From Glycocaulis sp051859565 (lineage in GTDB: Bacteria > Pseudomonadota > Alphaproteobacteria > Caulobacterales > Maricaulaceae), in contig NZ_JBHYFK010000003.1 of assembly GCF_051859565.1 (NCBI RefSeq), positions 62,001 through 126,000 of the forward strand: a stretch of 64,000 bases of DNA. The letters are read 5' to 3'. Position numbers and translations under genes: made by a program. Under the pieces are notes generated by a model. The model was not told the origin of the DNA. It saw only the letters and a program-made list of their open reading frames with translations, and did not search any database. Below, piece by piece: positions 9,064 to 17,491 of the stretch (position 1 is its first letter; each line of letters begins with the position of its first letter).

Positions 9064-10044
9064 GTGACTGAAAAATCGGCTGACACCATCACGGGCGGGG
9101 CTGCAAGCGCAGCCTCGCCCGCTGACTATATCGCGCTGATGAAGCCGCGCGTGATGACGCTTGTCGTCTTCACCGGCTTTGCCGGGCTTGTCGCCGCGCC
9201 CGCGTCCATGGACGTGTTCGCGGCCGCCATTGCCATGCTGGCCCTCGCGCTGGGAGCAGGGGCCGCCGGCGCCTTCAACATGGCCTATGACGGCGATATT
9301 GACGCTGTGATGCGCCGCACGCGCCTGCGCCCTGTCGCACGCGGCATCGTGCCAAAGGCCGAGGCCTATACGTTTGGCGGCGTGTTCACGCTGGCTTCCG
9401 TCACGCTCATGGCGCTGACGGCGAACTATGTTGCCGCCGGGCTGCTGGCCTTTTCGATCTTCTTCTACGCGCTGGTCTACACAGTTTGGCTGAAGCGCTC
9501 GACACCGCAGAATATCGTCATTGGCGGGGCCGCAGGTGCGTTTCCGCCCATGATTGGCTGGGCCGCGGCAACGGGCAGTGTCAGCCTTGATTCGGTCATC
9601 CTCTTTGCCATCATCTTTTTGTGGACGCCGCCCCATTCCTGGGCGCTTGCGCTTTACAAGTCGGGCGATTACGCGGCGGCGAACATTCCGATGATGCCGG
9701 TGGCCAGAGGCGCCGCCTCCACTCGCCGCCAGATCATGCTCTATGCCCTTGCCTATGTGGCTGTCAGCGCCGCGCCGCTTGCCACGGGGCTTGGCGGCGT
9801 CATCTACGCGGGTGCAGCGCTGCTGGGCGGTGCGCTATTCCTTTTCCTGTCCTGGCGCGTGCTGAACTCGCGTGCGGGCGAGGCGGGCACCGACGAGGAC
9901 GGGCTTTACGAGGTGCGCGCCGGAGACCGGGCTGCGCGCGATCTGTTTGCCTTTTCTATTGCCCATCTGGCGCTGTTGTTTGCGGCCCTGATCGCCGAGC
10001 ACGGCGCGGGACTTCATTTCGCCTTCGCGCGCTTCTGGAGCTAG
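9064..10044 (+). CDS. ctaB: Protoheme IX farnesyltransferase (heme O synthase)
   Basis: 326-residue UbiA-superfamily membrane enzyme that adds farnesyl to heme b, giving heme O, the precursor of heme a for the oxidase. The diagnostic NMAYDGDIDAVMRRTRLRP (the NxxxDxxxD motif) lies near residue 80, followed by TPPHSWALALY near residue 190; about eight to nine helices are predicted. A GTG start at 9064 is used; the ribosome site is weak. 36 nt after ctaD and 6 nt before the CoxF-like gene. The heme A synthase ctaA is not in the window. Confidence 0.97.
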   Translation: MTEKSADTITGGAASAASPADYIALMKPRVMTLVVFTGFAGLVAAPASMDVFAAAIAMLALALGAGAAGAFNMAYDGDIDAVMRRTRLRPVARGIVPKAEAYTFGGVFTLASVTLMALTANYVAAGLLAFSIFFYALVYTVWLKRSTPQNIVIGGAAGAFPPMIGWAAATGSVSLDSVILFAIIFLWTPPHSWALALYKSGDYAAANIPMMPVARGAASTRRQIMLYALAYVAVSAAPLATGLGGVIYAGAALLGGALFLFLSWRVLNSRAGEAGTDEDGLYEVRAGDRAARDLFAFSIAHLALLFAALIAEHGAGLHFAFARFWS

Positions 10045-10050
10045 AGTGAG

Positions 10051-10215
10051 ATGAGTGACGAGACCCCTGAAACGCCCCGCAGGCTGACGCCGGAAGAAGA
10101 AAAAGCGCGCAAGCGTCGCAATGTCGCGATTTTCTGGAGCCTGATCGGGTTTATAGTATTGATCTTCCTTGTGACGCTGCAGCGTCTGACCAGCAATATC
10201 GCCGCCGGAGGTTAG
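10051..10215 (+). CDS. Small CoxF-like membrane protein of the oxidase operon
   Basis: 54-residue ORF. It has a charged N-terminus (TPEEEKARKRRNVAIFW) and one transmembrane helix (about 26-43, FWSLIGFIVLIFLVTL). It is packed between ctaB (6 nt) and ctaG (7 nt) with a GAGTGAG site before its ATG. Position and size match the short CoxF-type proteins found between ctaB and ctaG in alphaproteobacteria, thought to help oxidase assembly. The assignment rests on context, topology and length. Confidence 0.8.
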   Translation: MSDETPETPRRLTPEEEKARKRRNVAIFWSLIGFIVLIFLVTLQRLTSNIAAGG

Positions 10216-10222
10216 ATCCGAC

Positions 10223-10807
10223 ATGAAACTGCCTGTGCTGTCAGGAAACGTGAAAGTCCTCGCCATCTGCCTCGGCCTCGCGCTGGGCATGGTAGGCATG
10301 GGCTATGCGGCCGTGCCGCTTTACGACCTGTTCTGCCGGGTAACGGGTTATGGCGGCACCACGCAGACCGCGCAGTATGATCCGGACCAGATCCTCGACC
10401 GCACGGTGCGTGTGCGCTTTGACGCCAGCCGCGCGCGAGGCTTCCCCTGGGAGTTCGAGCCGCTGCAGCGCGACATGACCGTGCAGGTGGGCGAAACGGC
10501 TCTGGCCTTCTACCGGGTGACCAACCCCACCGACCGGCCTGTGACGGGTATTGCCACCTACAATGTGACACCCTTCAAGATGGGGCCGTATTTTGCCAAG
10601 CTGGAATGCTTCTGCTTTACCGAGCAGACGCTGGGGCCGGGCGAGAGCATGGAGATGCCGGTGGTGTTCTTTATCGATCCGCTGATGGATGAAGAACGGC
10701 GCATGGATGACGTGCAGACGGTAACCCTGTCATACACATTCTTCGAGGCCAGCGATTCGCGGGCCCGTAACCTTGCCGGACGTGCCCCGGACAATACCGG
10801 GCGCTAG
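10223..10807 (+). CDS. ctaG: Cytochrome c oxidase assembly protein CtaG (Cox11)
   Basis: 194-residue Cox11-family copper chaperone that delivers copper to the CuB site of subunit I. N-terminal membrane anchor (about 10-32) running into the signature AAVPLYDLFCRVTGYGGTTQ, then a periplasmic immunoglobulin-like domain with the copper-binding CFCF motif and the GPGESMEMPVVFFIDP loop. All key cysteines are present. It follows the CoxF-like gene by 7 nt; the next gene, ctaE, is 115 nt away with its own possible promoter. Confidence 0.98.
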   Translation: MKLPVLSGNVKVLAICLGLALGMVGMGYAAVPLYDLFCRVTGYGGTTQTAQYDPDQILDRTVRVRFDASRARGFPWEFEPLQRDMTVQVGETALAFYRVTNPTDRPVTGIATYNVTPFKMGPYFAKLECFCFTEQTLGPGESMEMPVVFFIDPLMDEERRMDDVQTVTLSYTFFEASDSRARNLAGRAPDNTGR

Positions 10808-10854
10808 ATCGGAATAGTTTGCCTTGGCGGGCTGAAAACCAGCGCGCCACCTTA

Positions 10855-10883
10855 TTGATCAGGGGGATGGGGGCCGCTATAGC
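10855..10883 (+). promoter_or_regulatory. Possible internal promoter before ctaE
   Basis: TTGATC, 17-nt spacer, TATAGC, ending 39 nt before the ctaE ATG, in the only sizeable gap of the oxidase operon (115 nt). Both boxes match the consensus only moderately. Confidence 0.35.
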
Positions 10884-10922
10884 TGCGGTTCAGATTGCCC
10901 GAATGAAGAGCAGGAGAGGCCG

Positions 10923-11801
10923 ATGGCTGGCGGCGCTGTCAAACATGACTACCACCTCGTTGATCCGAGCCCGTGGCCGTTCGTCGGCTCGCTGGCCGCG
11001 TTCATCCTGGCCATAGGCCTTGTCATCTTCATGGCCGGGCTTTCCACCAATGAGGAAAGCTGGGCCTACTTCCTCCTGCGCGAAGGCTCCCCCTGGGTGC
11101 TCGTGCTTGGTAGCCTTGGCATCATCTACACGATGATCGGCTGGTGGGGTGATGTGATCAAGGAATCGCTTCGCGGCGACCACACACCGGTTGTGGACCT
11201 TGGCCTGCGCTACGGCATGATCCTGTTCATCGTCTCTGAAGTGATGTTCTTTGCCGGCTGGTTCTGGATGTTCTTCGAGGCCGCCATCTTCCATGATGTG
11301 CGCGCTGGCCTAAGCTGGGATGGCGCCCCCATTGGCGCGGACTATTCGGGCTGGGAAACCTGGCCGCCGCCGGGTGTGGAGACATTCGATCCCTTCCACC
11401 TGCCGCTGATCAACACGCTGATCCTGCTCCTGTCGGGCACCACGGTCACCTGGGCGCACCACGCGATGCAACATGGCGACCGCAATGGCGCCAAGTGGGG
11501 CCTGATCTGCACCGTGGCGCTGGGCGCGTTGTTCACCGTCGTGCAGGCCTATGAGTACACCCATGCCCATTTCGAATTTGGCGGCAATCTCTATGGTGCC
11601 ACCTTCTTCATGGCGACGGGTTTCCACGGCGCGCACGTCATCATCGGGACGATCTTCCTGGCGGTGTGCCTGCTCAGGCTGCTGGCCGGGCACTTCACCC
11701 CGCAGAAGCATTTCGGCCTCGAGGCGGCTGCCTGGTACTGGCACTTCGTCGACGTGGTCTGGCTGTTCCTGTTCGCCTTCGTCTACGTGATCTTCCAGTA
11801 G
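10923..11801 (+). CDS. ctaE: Cytochrome c oxidase subunit III
   Basis: 292-residue seven-helix subunit III, which stabilises subunit I and assists proton uptake. Family signatures: GMILFIVSEVMFFAGWFWMF, the WPPPGVETFDPF loop, TVTWAHHAMQHGDR and the C-terminal AWYWHFVDVVWLFLFAFVYV. A strong AGGAGAGG ribosome site precedes the ATG. It is followed after 7 nt by the DUF983 gene, as in many alphaproteobacterial cta operons. Confidence 0.99.
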   Translation: MAGGAVKHDYHLVDPSPWPFVGSLAAFILAIGLVIFMAGLSTNEESWAYFLLREGSPWVLVLGSLGIIYTMIGWWGDVIKESLRGDHTPVVDLGLRYGMILFIVSEVMFFAGWFWMFFEAAIFHDVRAGLSWDGAPIGADYSGWETWPPPGVETFDPFHLPLINTLILLLSGTTVTWAHHAMQHGDRNGAKWGLICTVALGALFTVVQAYEYTHAHFEFGGNLYGATFFMATGFHGAHVIIGTIFLAVCLLRLLAGHFTPQKHFGLEAAAWYWHFVDVVWLFLFAFVYVIFQ

Positions 11802-11808
11802 ACGCATC

Positions 11809-12177
11809 ATGAACACTCCCCACCCCGTCATCGCAGGGATCAGCGGCCGCTGCCCCCGATGCGGGGAGGGGAGATTGTTCTCCGGCTTCCTGAAATTCGC
11901 CGATACATGCGAATCCTGCGGGCTGGACATATCTGCCGAAGACGCCGGTGACGGCCCGGCTGTTTTCATCATCCTGATTGCCGGCTTTATCGTGGTGCCG
12001 CTCGCACTGGCTCTGGAGCTTGCCCTGGAGCCGCCGCTCTGGCTGCACACCGTAATGTGGCTGCCGCTTTCGGTGGCACTGTGTGTCGCATTGCTGCGCC
12101 CTTTCCGGGGTGTGATGTTTACCTTGCAATGGCACCATTCGGCGCGCGAAGCGCGTCTGGACGAGGACGCTGGCTGA
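11809..12177 (+). CDS. DUF983 family protein
   Basis: 122-residue protein with an N-terminal zinc-ribbon-like set of cysteines (CPRCGEG and CESCGLD, two CxxC pairs), then two transmembrane helices (about 50-72 and 82-100). DUF983 proteins recur next to subunit III and SURF1 in alphaproteobacteria, which suggests a role in oxidase assembly; the biochemical role is not established. Gaps are 7 nt upstream and 25 nt downstream, so it is in the operon. Confidence 0.9.
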   Translation: MNTPHPVIAGISGRCPRCGEGRLFSGFLKFADTCESCGLDISAEDAGDGPAVFIILIAGFIVVPLALALELALEPPLWLHTVMWLPLSVALCVALLRPFRGVMFTLQWHHSAREARLDEDAG

Positions 12178-12202
12178 CGCCGCTCCGGAAGGACCGCTTC
12201 CC

Positions 12203-12901
12203 ATGCACTTCCGCCCCATGCCCATCCTGACTGTGCTGACGCTCGCCGCGCTCGCCTTCCTGCTTGTGCTGGGTGGGTGGCAGAGCCAGCGCATGGCGTG
12301 GAAAGAGGCCGAGCTGGAGCGGTGGGAGGAGGCGAGCGCCAATCCCGCGCGTGACCTTCACGAGGCGCTGTGCGTGGACGTTCCCTTTGAGGGGCGCAGC
12401 GTCGGCTTCCTGCCGGAGGAACGCGCCGGCAATGTACGCGTTTATGGCCGTTCGCTGGAGGACAACCGGGCTGGCTGGCGGATATTCGTGCCGGTGGATG
12501 CGCCTGCCTGTCTGGATGCGCCCTACGTGCTCGCGGAAGCCGCCTTCCAGCCCCTGGCAGAGGCGGCTGCGCCGGTCAGGATGATATCGCGCTGGCGTAT
12601 CGAAACACCGCTCCAGGCGGGTGCCTTCACGCCCCCGGCTGATCCGGCCGAGCGCACATTCTACGCCTTTGACGCATCGGGTATGGCGCAGGCGCTGGGG
12701 CTCCAGGACGGGGCGATTGCGCCGGGCTGGTGGCTGGCCGAGGATACGGGCGAGCCTCCCGCCTATCTCACGGCGACGCCGCCGGAGCGGCATTTCGCCT
12801 ATGCTGTGACGTGGTTTGGCATGGCGATCGCGCTTCTGGGCGTTTATCTGGTGTTTCATGCTGCGCGCGGACGGCTCTCATTCACCGGGCGGAAAGAGTG
12901 A
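12203..12901 (+). CDS. SURF1-family oxidase assembly protein
   Basis: 232 residues with one helix at each end (about 8-26 and 198-217) and a soluble periplasmic domain between, the layout of SURF1/Shy1. The N-terminal LGGWQSQRMAWKEAEL and the NNRAGWRIFVPV-type stretch (here DNRAGWRIFVPV) and C-terminal HFAYAVTWFGMAIALLGVYL match the family. SURF1 promotes heme a insertion into subunit I. It appears to close the oxidase operon. Confidence 0.93.
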   Translation: MHFRPMPILTVLTLAALAFLLVLGGWQSQRMAWKEAELERWEEASANPARDLHEALCVDVPFEGRSVGFLPEERAGNVRVYGRSLEDNRAGWRIFVPVDAPACLDAPYVLAEAAFQPLAEAAAPVRMISRWRIETPLQAGAFTPPADPAERTFYAFDASGMAQALGLQDGAIAPGWWLAEDTGEPPAYLTATPPERHFAYAVTWFGMAIALLGVYLVFHAARGRLSFTGRKE

Positions 12902-12942
12902 GTGTGCCAATCTGTACGGCCCTGTGATGTGGAGGCTCTTCC

Positions 12943-13521
12943 TTGGCGTTGTGGCGTGATGAAATCCCTGAGACAACGCTGGCAGGCGAGGGCATCCGCC
13001 TGCGCCATCCCGGTCCGGACGACTATGAGGCGTGGGCGAAGCTGAGAAGCGCCAGCCGCGCCCTTACCGAGCCGTGGGAGCCTGCCTGGAGCGAAGACGA
13101 ACTGACGCGCACGGCCTACAAGCGCCGCCTGCGCCGCTACCAGCAGGATGTCGAGACAGGCCAGGGCTATCCCTTCTTCATTTTCCGGGCTTCGGACAAT
13201 GTTCTGGTCGGTGCCTGTAATCTCAACAATGTACGCCGGGGCGTGCTGCAGGCTGCCGATATCGGTTACTGGGTCGGCTCGCCCTATGTGCGCCGGGGGC
13301 ATGCGCGCGCGGCGGTGCGCCGTGTGGTGACGTTCGCCTTCGCCCAGCTCAACCTCAATCGGATCGAGGCGGCGACACGTCCCGAAAACGAGGCCTCGCG
13401 CTCGCTGCTGATGAGCGTCGGCTTCAGCCCGGAGGGCTATGCCCGCAAATACCTGAAGATCAATGGCGAATGGCGTGATCATCTCAAGTTCGCCATCGTT
13501 CGCGGAGACCTGCTGCGTTGA
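12943..13521 (+). CDS. GNAT acetyltransferase, RimJ/RimL type
   Basis: 192-residue GNAT-fold N-acetyltransferase. The acetyl-CoA loop is seen as GYWVGSPYVRRGHARAAVR, followed by LNRIEAATRPENEASRSLL and the late GFSPEGYARKYLKINGEWRD typical of RimJ-like enzymes acting on protein N-termini. It uses a TTG start with GGAGG 8 nt upstream. Its TGA overlaps the TTG of the next gene (TTGA), suggesting coupled translation with the EAL protein. The target is not known. Confidence 0.9.
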   Translation: MALWRDEIPETTLAGEGIRLRHPGPDDYEAWAKLRSASRALTEPWEPAWSEDELTRTAYKRRLRRYQQDVETGQGYPFFIFRASDNVLVGACNLNNVRRGVLQAADIGYWVGSPYVRRGHARAAVRRVVTFAFAQLNLNRIEAATRPENEASRSLLMSVGFSPEGYARKYLKINGEWRDHLKFAIVRGDLLR

Positions 13522-14675
13522 GTGAAGGCGGCGAAGACATGCTGGCCAAAGCCGCAGAGGCGGCTGGCGCGCTTGCAATCGAGCTGGATCTGGAAAGCGG
13601 CAAGGCCCGCTTTTCCGGCGCCGCGCAAGCTTTTGGTCTGACCTGCGATGGTGTGGGCGACTTTCTCGACTGTGTGGCGCCCTCGGACCGTAAGACGCTG
13701 GCCGGTCAGGGAGAAGGGCCTGTCGATCTGCGCCTGCGTCTGGCTCCGCCGGGCGGAGAGGTGCGCTATGTCCGGCTGCTGGGCCACCGCAAGGGCGATG
13801 GTGTAACCGCACTCCTGCTGCCGGCCGGTACTGGCCCCGGCACTACGCTTTCCACACTTGATGCCGAAGCGGCGCTGACCGCTGGACTGGAGGCTCATGA
13901 GATCATCGCCCATTACCAGCCCATTATCGCGCTGGACGGCGAGTATCTGGCCGGGTTCGAGGCGCTAGCGCGCTGGCACAGGCCGGGCCTTGGCGTCATG
14001 GGGCCGGATGATTTTCTCTTCCTCGCCGACCGGCTGGGCCTGATGGGGCAGGTGGGCGATCAGGTGCGTGGCAGCGCAGCAGATAATCTTGCACGCTGGT
14101 TCAGTGACGCCCCGGCGGCGCCGGACATCTACGTCTCGGCCAATGCCAGCGTCGGCGAGCTCTTCTCTGACGGGTTTGTCGAAACCCTTGCAGCGGCGCT
14201 GGAAAGCGCAAAGGTGCCGCGCGGGCGCTACCGTCTGGAGATCACCGAAACCGAGATCATGCGTGATCCGGACCGCGCAGCAGAGCTTCTCCATGCGGTA
14301 AAGGCCTCGGGCGTGAAGCTGGTGCTCGATGACTTTGGCACGGGCTATTCCTCGCTCTCCCGGCTCGACCGTTTCCCCTTCGACGTCATCAAGATTGACC
14401 AGTATTTCGTTCGTTCGATGCTCGCGGATGCGTCGGCGCGCGCGATCACGGCCTCTGTAGTGAAGCTCGCGCGCAATCTGGGCATGACCATCATAGCCGA
14501 GGGCGTGGAAACTGCCGAAATGGCCGATCTGGTTGCCGAGATGGGGTGCGATTTCGCGCAAGGCTTCCACTATGCGGGCGCTTTGGACCCGCAGGCGGCG
14601 GGACTGGCGGTGCGGCAGGGACTCTCTGGCCGTTTCGCCCCGCCCCGGCCCCTCAGGCGTTCAGGCGTGGCCTGA
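13518..14675 (+). CDS. EAL-domain cyclic-di-GMP phosphodiesterase
   Basis: 385 residues: an N-terminal PAS-like region (about 1-120) and a C-terminal EAL domain (about 130-370). Catalytic elements look intact: FEALAR (the EAL motif), the Glu in LEITETE, LVLDDFGTGYSSL, IKIDQYF and IIAEGVET. It is therefore expected to hydrolyse c-di-GMP. No GGDEF domain is present. The TTG start at 13518 overlaps the GNAT stop; an ATG at 13539 is an alternative. A PilZ protein at 48.8-49.4 kb could read the same messenger. Confidence 0.9.
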   Translation: MSEGGEDMLAKAAEAAGALAIELDLESGKARFSGAAQAFGLTCDGVGDFLDCVAPSDRKTLAGQGEGPVDLRLRLAPPGGEVRYVRLLGHRKGDGVTALLLPAGTGPGTTLSTLDAEAALTAGLEAHEIIAHYQPIIALDGEYLAGFEALARWHRPGLGVMGPDDFLFLADRLGLMGQVGDQVRGSAADNLARWFSDAPAAPDIYVSANASVGELFSDGFVETLAAALESAKVPRGRYRLEITETEIMRDPDRAAELLHAVKASGVKLVLDDFGTGYSSLSRLDRFPFDVIKIDQYFVRSMLADASARAITASVVKLARNLGMTIIAEGVETAEMADLVAEMGCDFAQGFHYAGALDPQAAGLAVRQGLSGRFAPPRPLRRSGVA

Positions 14676-15242
14676 CGCGCCAGTCAGGTGCTCCGGGTTG
14701 ACGCCTATCTTGCGCAGCGCTGCCGCCCATTTGGCTTCGTGGCTTTCACCAAAAACAAGGTCTTCGTCGGCCTCGGCAATCAGCCATGCATTGGCAGCAA
14801 TCTCTTCTTCGAGCTGGCCTGCCTCCCAACCCGCATAGCCCAGCGCCATCGTCGAGCGGCGGGGCGGGGAGGGCGAAGCCATAGCCTCAAGCACATCATT
14901 GGTGGCCGTCAGGGCGAGGCCTGCGCTGATTTTCAGCGTGGCTGGCTCATGCTCGAAATCGTCTGAATGCAGGACGAAGCCACGATCACGGTCCACCGGC
15001 CCGCCATCGAGCACAGCCCGGTCCGCCACCTCAATCTCGCTTTTCACGCCCAGCTGTTCAAACAGGGTCGGCAGGCGCAGGCGCATGGGCTTGTTGACGA
15101 TAATCCCCATCGCGTGGTCATCGCCATGCGCGCACATGAAGACAATCGAACGGTCAAAGCGCGGATCGCCTATCAGCGGACTGGCGATCAGTATCTTGCC
15201 CTTCAGGTAGGGCCCATCAAACGTTTTCCGGTCAAGGTCCAT
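14661..15242 (-). CDS. YqgE/AlgH family protein
   Basis: 193-residue YqgE/AlgH (UPF0301) protein. Conserved features include LKGKILIASPLIGDPRFDRS, the HAMGIIVNKP strand, DGGPVDRDRGFVLH and the ALGYAGWEAGQLEEEI helix near the end. The role is not settled; some relatives affect transcription or alginate. The ATG at 15242 gives the usual family N-terminus; an upstream in-frame extension lacks family features. Its 3' end overlaps the convergent EAL gene by 15 bp. Confidence 0.92.
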   Translation of the reverse strand: MDLDRKTFDGPYLKGKILIASPLIGDPRFDRSIVFMCAHGDDHAMGIIVNKPMRLRLPTLFEQLGVKSEIEVADRAVLDGGPVDRDRGFVLHSDDFEHEPATLKISAGLALTATNDVLEAMASPSPPRRSTMALGYAGWEAGQLEEEIAANAWLIAEADEDLVFGESHEAKWAAALRKIGVNPEHLTGASGHA

Positions 15243-15383
15243 ACAGCCAGCATCGGGCCAAAACGGGGAGCTTGTCCAGACAATCCGGCGAACAGCTACG
15301 TCCCCGGCCTTGCGGGCTGTGGCGCAGCGCACTAGCTAGCAGGCAGATTCCATCGTTCAAAAAAGCCCCTGAGGAGAGCCCTA

Positions 15384-15866
15384 ATGACCATCAAGTCCGG
15401 CGACCGCCTTCCCGATGCAACTTTCATGACAATGGGTGCTGATGGCCCCATGCCGGTTACCACGCAGGATCTCTGCCAGGGCAAGACCGTGGCGCTGTTT
15501 GCCGTGCCGGGCGCCTACACGCCCACCTGCTCGGCCAAACACCTGCCGGGCTTCGTTGAGAAGGCGAGTGAGCTGAAAGCCAAGGGCGTCGATACGATCG
15601 CCTGCACCTCGGTTAATGATGTGTTCGTGATGAACGCGTGGGGGCAGGATCAGAATGCGGGCGAGGGCGTGCTGATGCTGGCAGATGGCAATGGCGACTT
15701 TGCCAAGGCCGTCGGCCTCACCATGGATGGTTCCAAGTTCGGCATGGGCACGCGCTCGCAGCGCTACGCCATGATCATCAAGGACGGCGTGGTGTCAGGC
15801 CTGTTCGTGGAAGAGCCCGGCGACTTCAAGGTCTCCAGCGCAGACTACGTTCTCGAGCAGCTGTAG
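15384..15866 (+). CDS. Peroxiredoxin, Prx5 type
   Basis: 160-residue thiol peroxidase of the Prx5 group, reducing hydrogen peroxide and organic peroxides. The active site PGAYTPTCSAKHLPGF contains the peroxidatic cysteine (about residue 49) with the conserved Pro and Thr; the catalytic Arg lies in GMGTRSQRYA. One other cysteine (IACTSVND) matches the second conserved position of this group. No fused glutaredoxin domain. It has a strong GAGGAGAG ribosome site. It is convergent with radC, with only 9 nt between stops. Confidence 0.95.
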   Translation: MTIKSGDRLPDATFMTMGADGPMPVTTQDLCQGKTVALFAVPGAYTPTCSAKHLPGFVEKASELKAKGVDTIACTSVNDVFVMNAWGQDQNAGEGVLMLADGNGDFAKAVGLTMDGSKFGMGTRSQRYAMIIKDGVVSGLFVEEPGDFKVSSADYVLEQL

Positions 15867-15875
15867 GGTTTTCCC

Positions 15876-16559
15876 CTACATCAGGCCCAATTGCTTGAAG
15901 CTGGCCACCTTGTCGCGTCCGACGACAAGGTGGTCATGCACCACAATCGAAAGCGGGCGTCCGATCTCGATGACCTGACGGGTCATGTCGATGTCGGCGT
16001 GTGACGGCGTCGGATCCCCGCTGGGGTGGTTGTGCACGAGAATGATCGCGCTGGCATCAAGGGCGATGGCGCGTTTGATGATTTCACGCGGATATACCGG
16101 CGCATGGTCCACCGTGCCGCGCGCCTGAAACTCGTCAGCCAGCAGCCGGTTCTTCTTGTCGAGAAACAGCACCCGGAACTCTTCGGTCGAGGCGTTCTGC
16201 AGGGCGGTACGCACATAGTCCAGCAGCGCTGACCATGAGGAGATAACGGCGCGTCCGCTTACCTGTTCGCGGGCGATACGCGTCGCGACTTCCTGAAACA
16301 GGTTCAGCTCCAGTGCCACTTTCTCCGAGACGCCCTTGATCTCCGTCAGCTGGTCAGGGCGCGCCGCACAGACCCGCCCGATATCGCCGAACCGTGCCAG
16401 CAGCGCCTTGGCCAGAGGTTTCACATCGCGCTGCGGAATGGCCCGGAACAGGATCAGTTCAAGGATTTCGTAGTCGGCCAGCCCCTTGCCGCCGGCTTCG
16501 GCAAAGCGCGCGCGCAGGCGGTCGCGATGGCCGTGATAATGGGGCTTGTCCGCCTCCAT
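15876..16559 (-). CDS. radC: RadC-family JAB/MPN protein
   Basis: 227 residues: an N-terminal helix-hairpin-helix-like part (about 10-90, with LTEIKGVSEKVALEL) and a C-terminal JAMM metalloprotease-like domain with EFRVLFLDKKNRLL and the metal motif HNHPSGDPTPSHAD (HxH, then Ser and Asp). The historical name is DNA repair protein RadC, but a repair function is not proven. It lies 6 nt after map on the same strand, a common alphaproteobacterial pairing. Confidence 0.95.
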   Translation of the reverse strand: MEADKPHYHGHRDRLRARFAEAGGKGLADYEILELILFRAIPQRDVKPLAKALLARFGDIGRVCAARPDQLTEIKGVSEKVALELNLFQEVATRIAREQVSGRAVISSWSALLDYVRTALQNASTEEFRVLFLDKKNRLLADEFQARGTVDHAPVYPREIIKRAIALDASAIILVHNHPSGDPTPSHADIDMTRQVIEIGRPLSIVVHDHLVVGRDKVASFKQLGLM

Positions 16560-16565
16560 CCGGCG

Positions 16566-17390
16566 CTATTTCCAGGGCGGGCAGTGATAGCCGCCGGGTG
16601 AGCTGGTGAAAATCTCGACGCCGGTTTCGGTTACGCCCACAGAGTGCTCGAACTGGGCCGACAGAGACTTGTCGCGGGTCACCGCAGTCCATCCGTCCGC
16701 CAGCACTTTCACGTGTGGTTTGCCGTCATTGAGCATCGGCTCGATGGTGAAGATCATGCCGGGCTTAAGCACCGCGCCCGTACCCCGGTCGCCGAAATGC
16801 AGCACGTTGGGCGCATCGTGGAAAAGCTGGCCGATACCGTGTCCGCAAAAATCGCGCACCACGCTGCAGCGCTGGCTCTCGGCGTATTCCTGGATGGCCG
16901 CGCCGATATCACCAAACGTATTGCCGGGCTTAACCTCGGCAATGCCACGCATCAGCGCTTCATATGTCACCTCGATAAGGCGCTCGGCCTTGCGGCGCAC
17001 TTCGCCCACAGTGAACATGCGGCTGGTATCGCCGTGCCAGCCATCGACAATGCAGGTCACGTCGATATTGAGAATGTCGCCCTCTTTAAGGGGCTTGTCA
17101 TTGGGAATGCCGTGACAGACCACATGATTGATTGAGGTGCACGAGGACTTTGAGTAGCCCTTGTAAAAAAGGGTCGCCGGCACCGCGCCGTGCTTGATGA
17201 AGTTGCGCCGCACGATGTCGTCGATGGCCTGCGTGGTGACGCCGGGTTTCACGACATCCACCAGAAGGTCGAGCGTTGCCGCTGCCAGCTGGCCCGCCTT
17301 TCGCATGCCTGCGAACGCTTCGGGCCCGTGCTGGCGGATATGCCCGTCGCGGACCAGTTCCACATCGTCAATCATGTCGGTATCGTTCAC
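16566..17390 (-). CDS. map: Methionine aminopeptidase, type I
   Basis: 274-residue enzyme removing the N-terminal methionine from nascent proteins. The pita-bread fold residues are visible: the His in VVCHGIP, the metal-binding Asp residues in LNIDVTC and WHGDTSRMF, the His in CGHGIGQLFH, the Glu in FTIEPM and the last Glu in QFEHSVGVTE. Length is that of type Ia enzymes. It starts with ATG at 17390 and is followed directly by radC. Confidence 0.97.
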   Translation of the reverse strand: MNDTDMIDDVELVRDGHIRQHGPEAFAGMRKAGQLAAATLDLLVDVVKPGVTTQAIDDIVRRNFIKHGAVPATLFYKGYSKSSCTSINHVVCHGIPNDKPLKEGDILNIDVTCIVDGWHGDTSRMFTVGEVRRKAERLIEVTYEALMRGIAEVKPGNTFGDIGAAIQEYAESQRCSVVRDFCGHGIGQLFHDAPNVLHFGDRGTGAVLKPGMIFTIEPMLNDGKPHVKVLADGWTAVTRDKSLSAQFEHSVGVTETGVEIFTSSPGGYHCPPWK

Positions 17391-17431
17391 AAAGACCTGC
17401 CTGCTTGCCTGTTGATGTCCTCATATAGCGC

Positions 17432-17461
17432 CGCCCGGAGCGTTAGGAAACGCCCCGGGCG
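17432..17461 (-). terminator. Hairpin downstream of the tandem-domain gene
   Basis: 13-bp stem (CGCCCGGGGCGTT / AACGCTCCGGGCG, read on the minus strand, with one G-U pair) and a 4-nt loop. It lies 31 nt after the stop of the gene at 17492. No U-tract follows, so it may be a Rho-assisted or mRNA-stabilising hairpin. Confidence 0.45.
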
Positions 17462-17491
17462 GTCAAAGGTTCGGTGAAATAGCCTTGCGGC

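Noticed and set aside
7057..9636. 859-codon open frame on the minus strand opposite ctaC, ctaD and ctaB
   Set aside because: It is the mirror of well-conserved genes, rich in His, Arg, Gln and Asp as antisense frames of GC-rich genes are, and has no recognisable domain or ribosome site.
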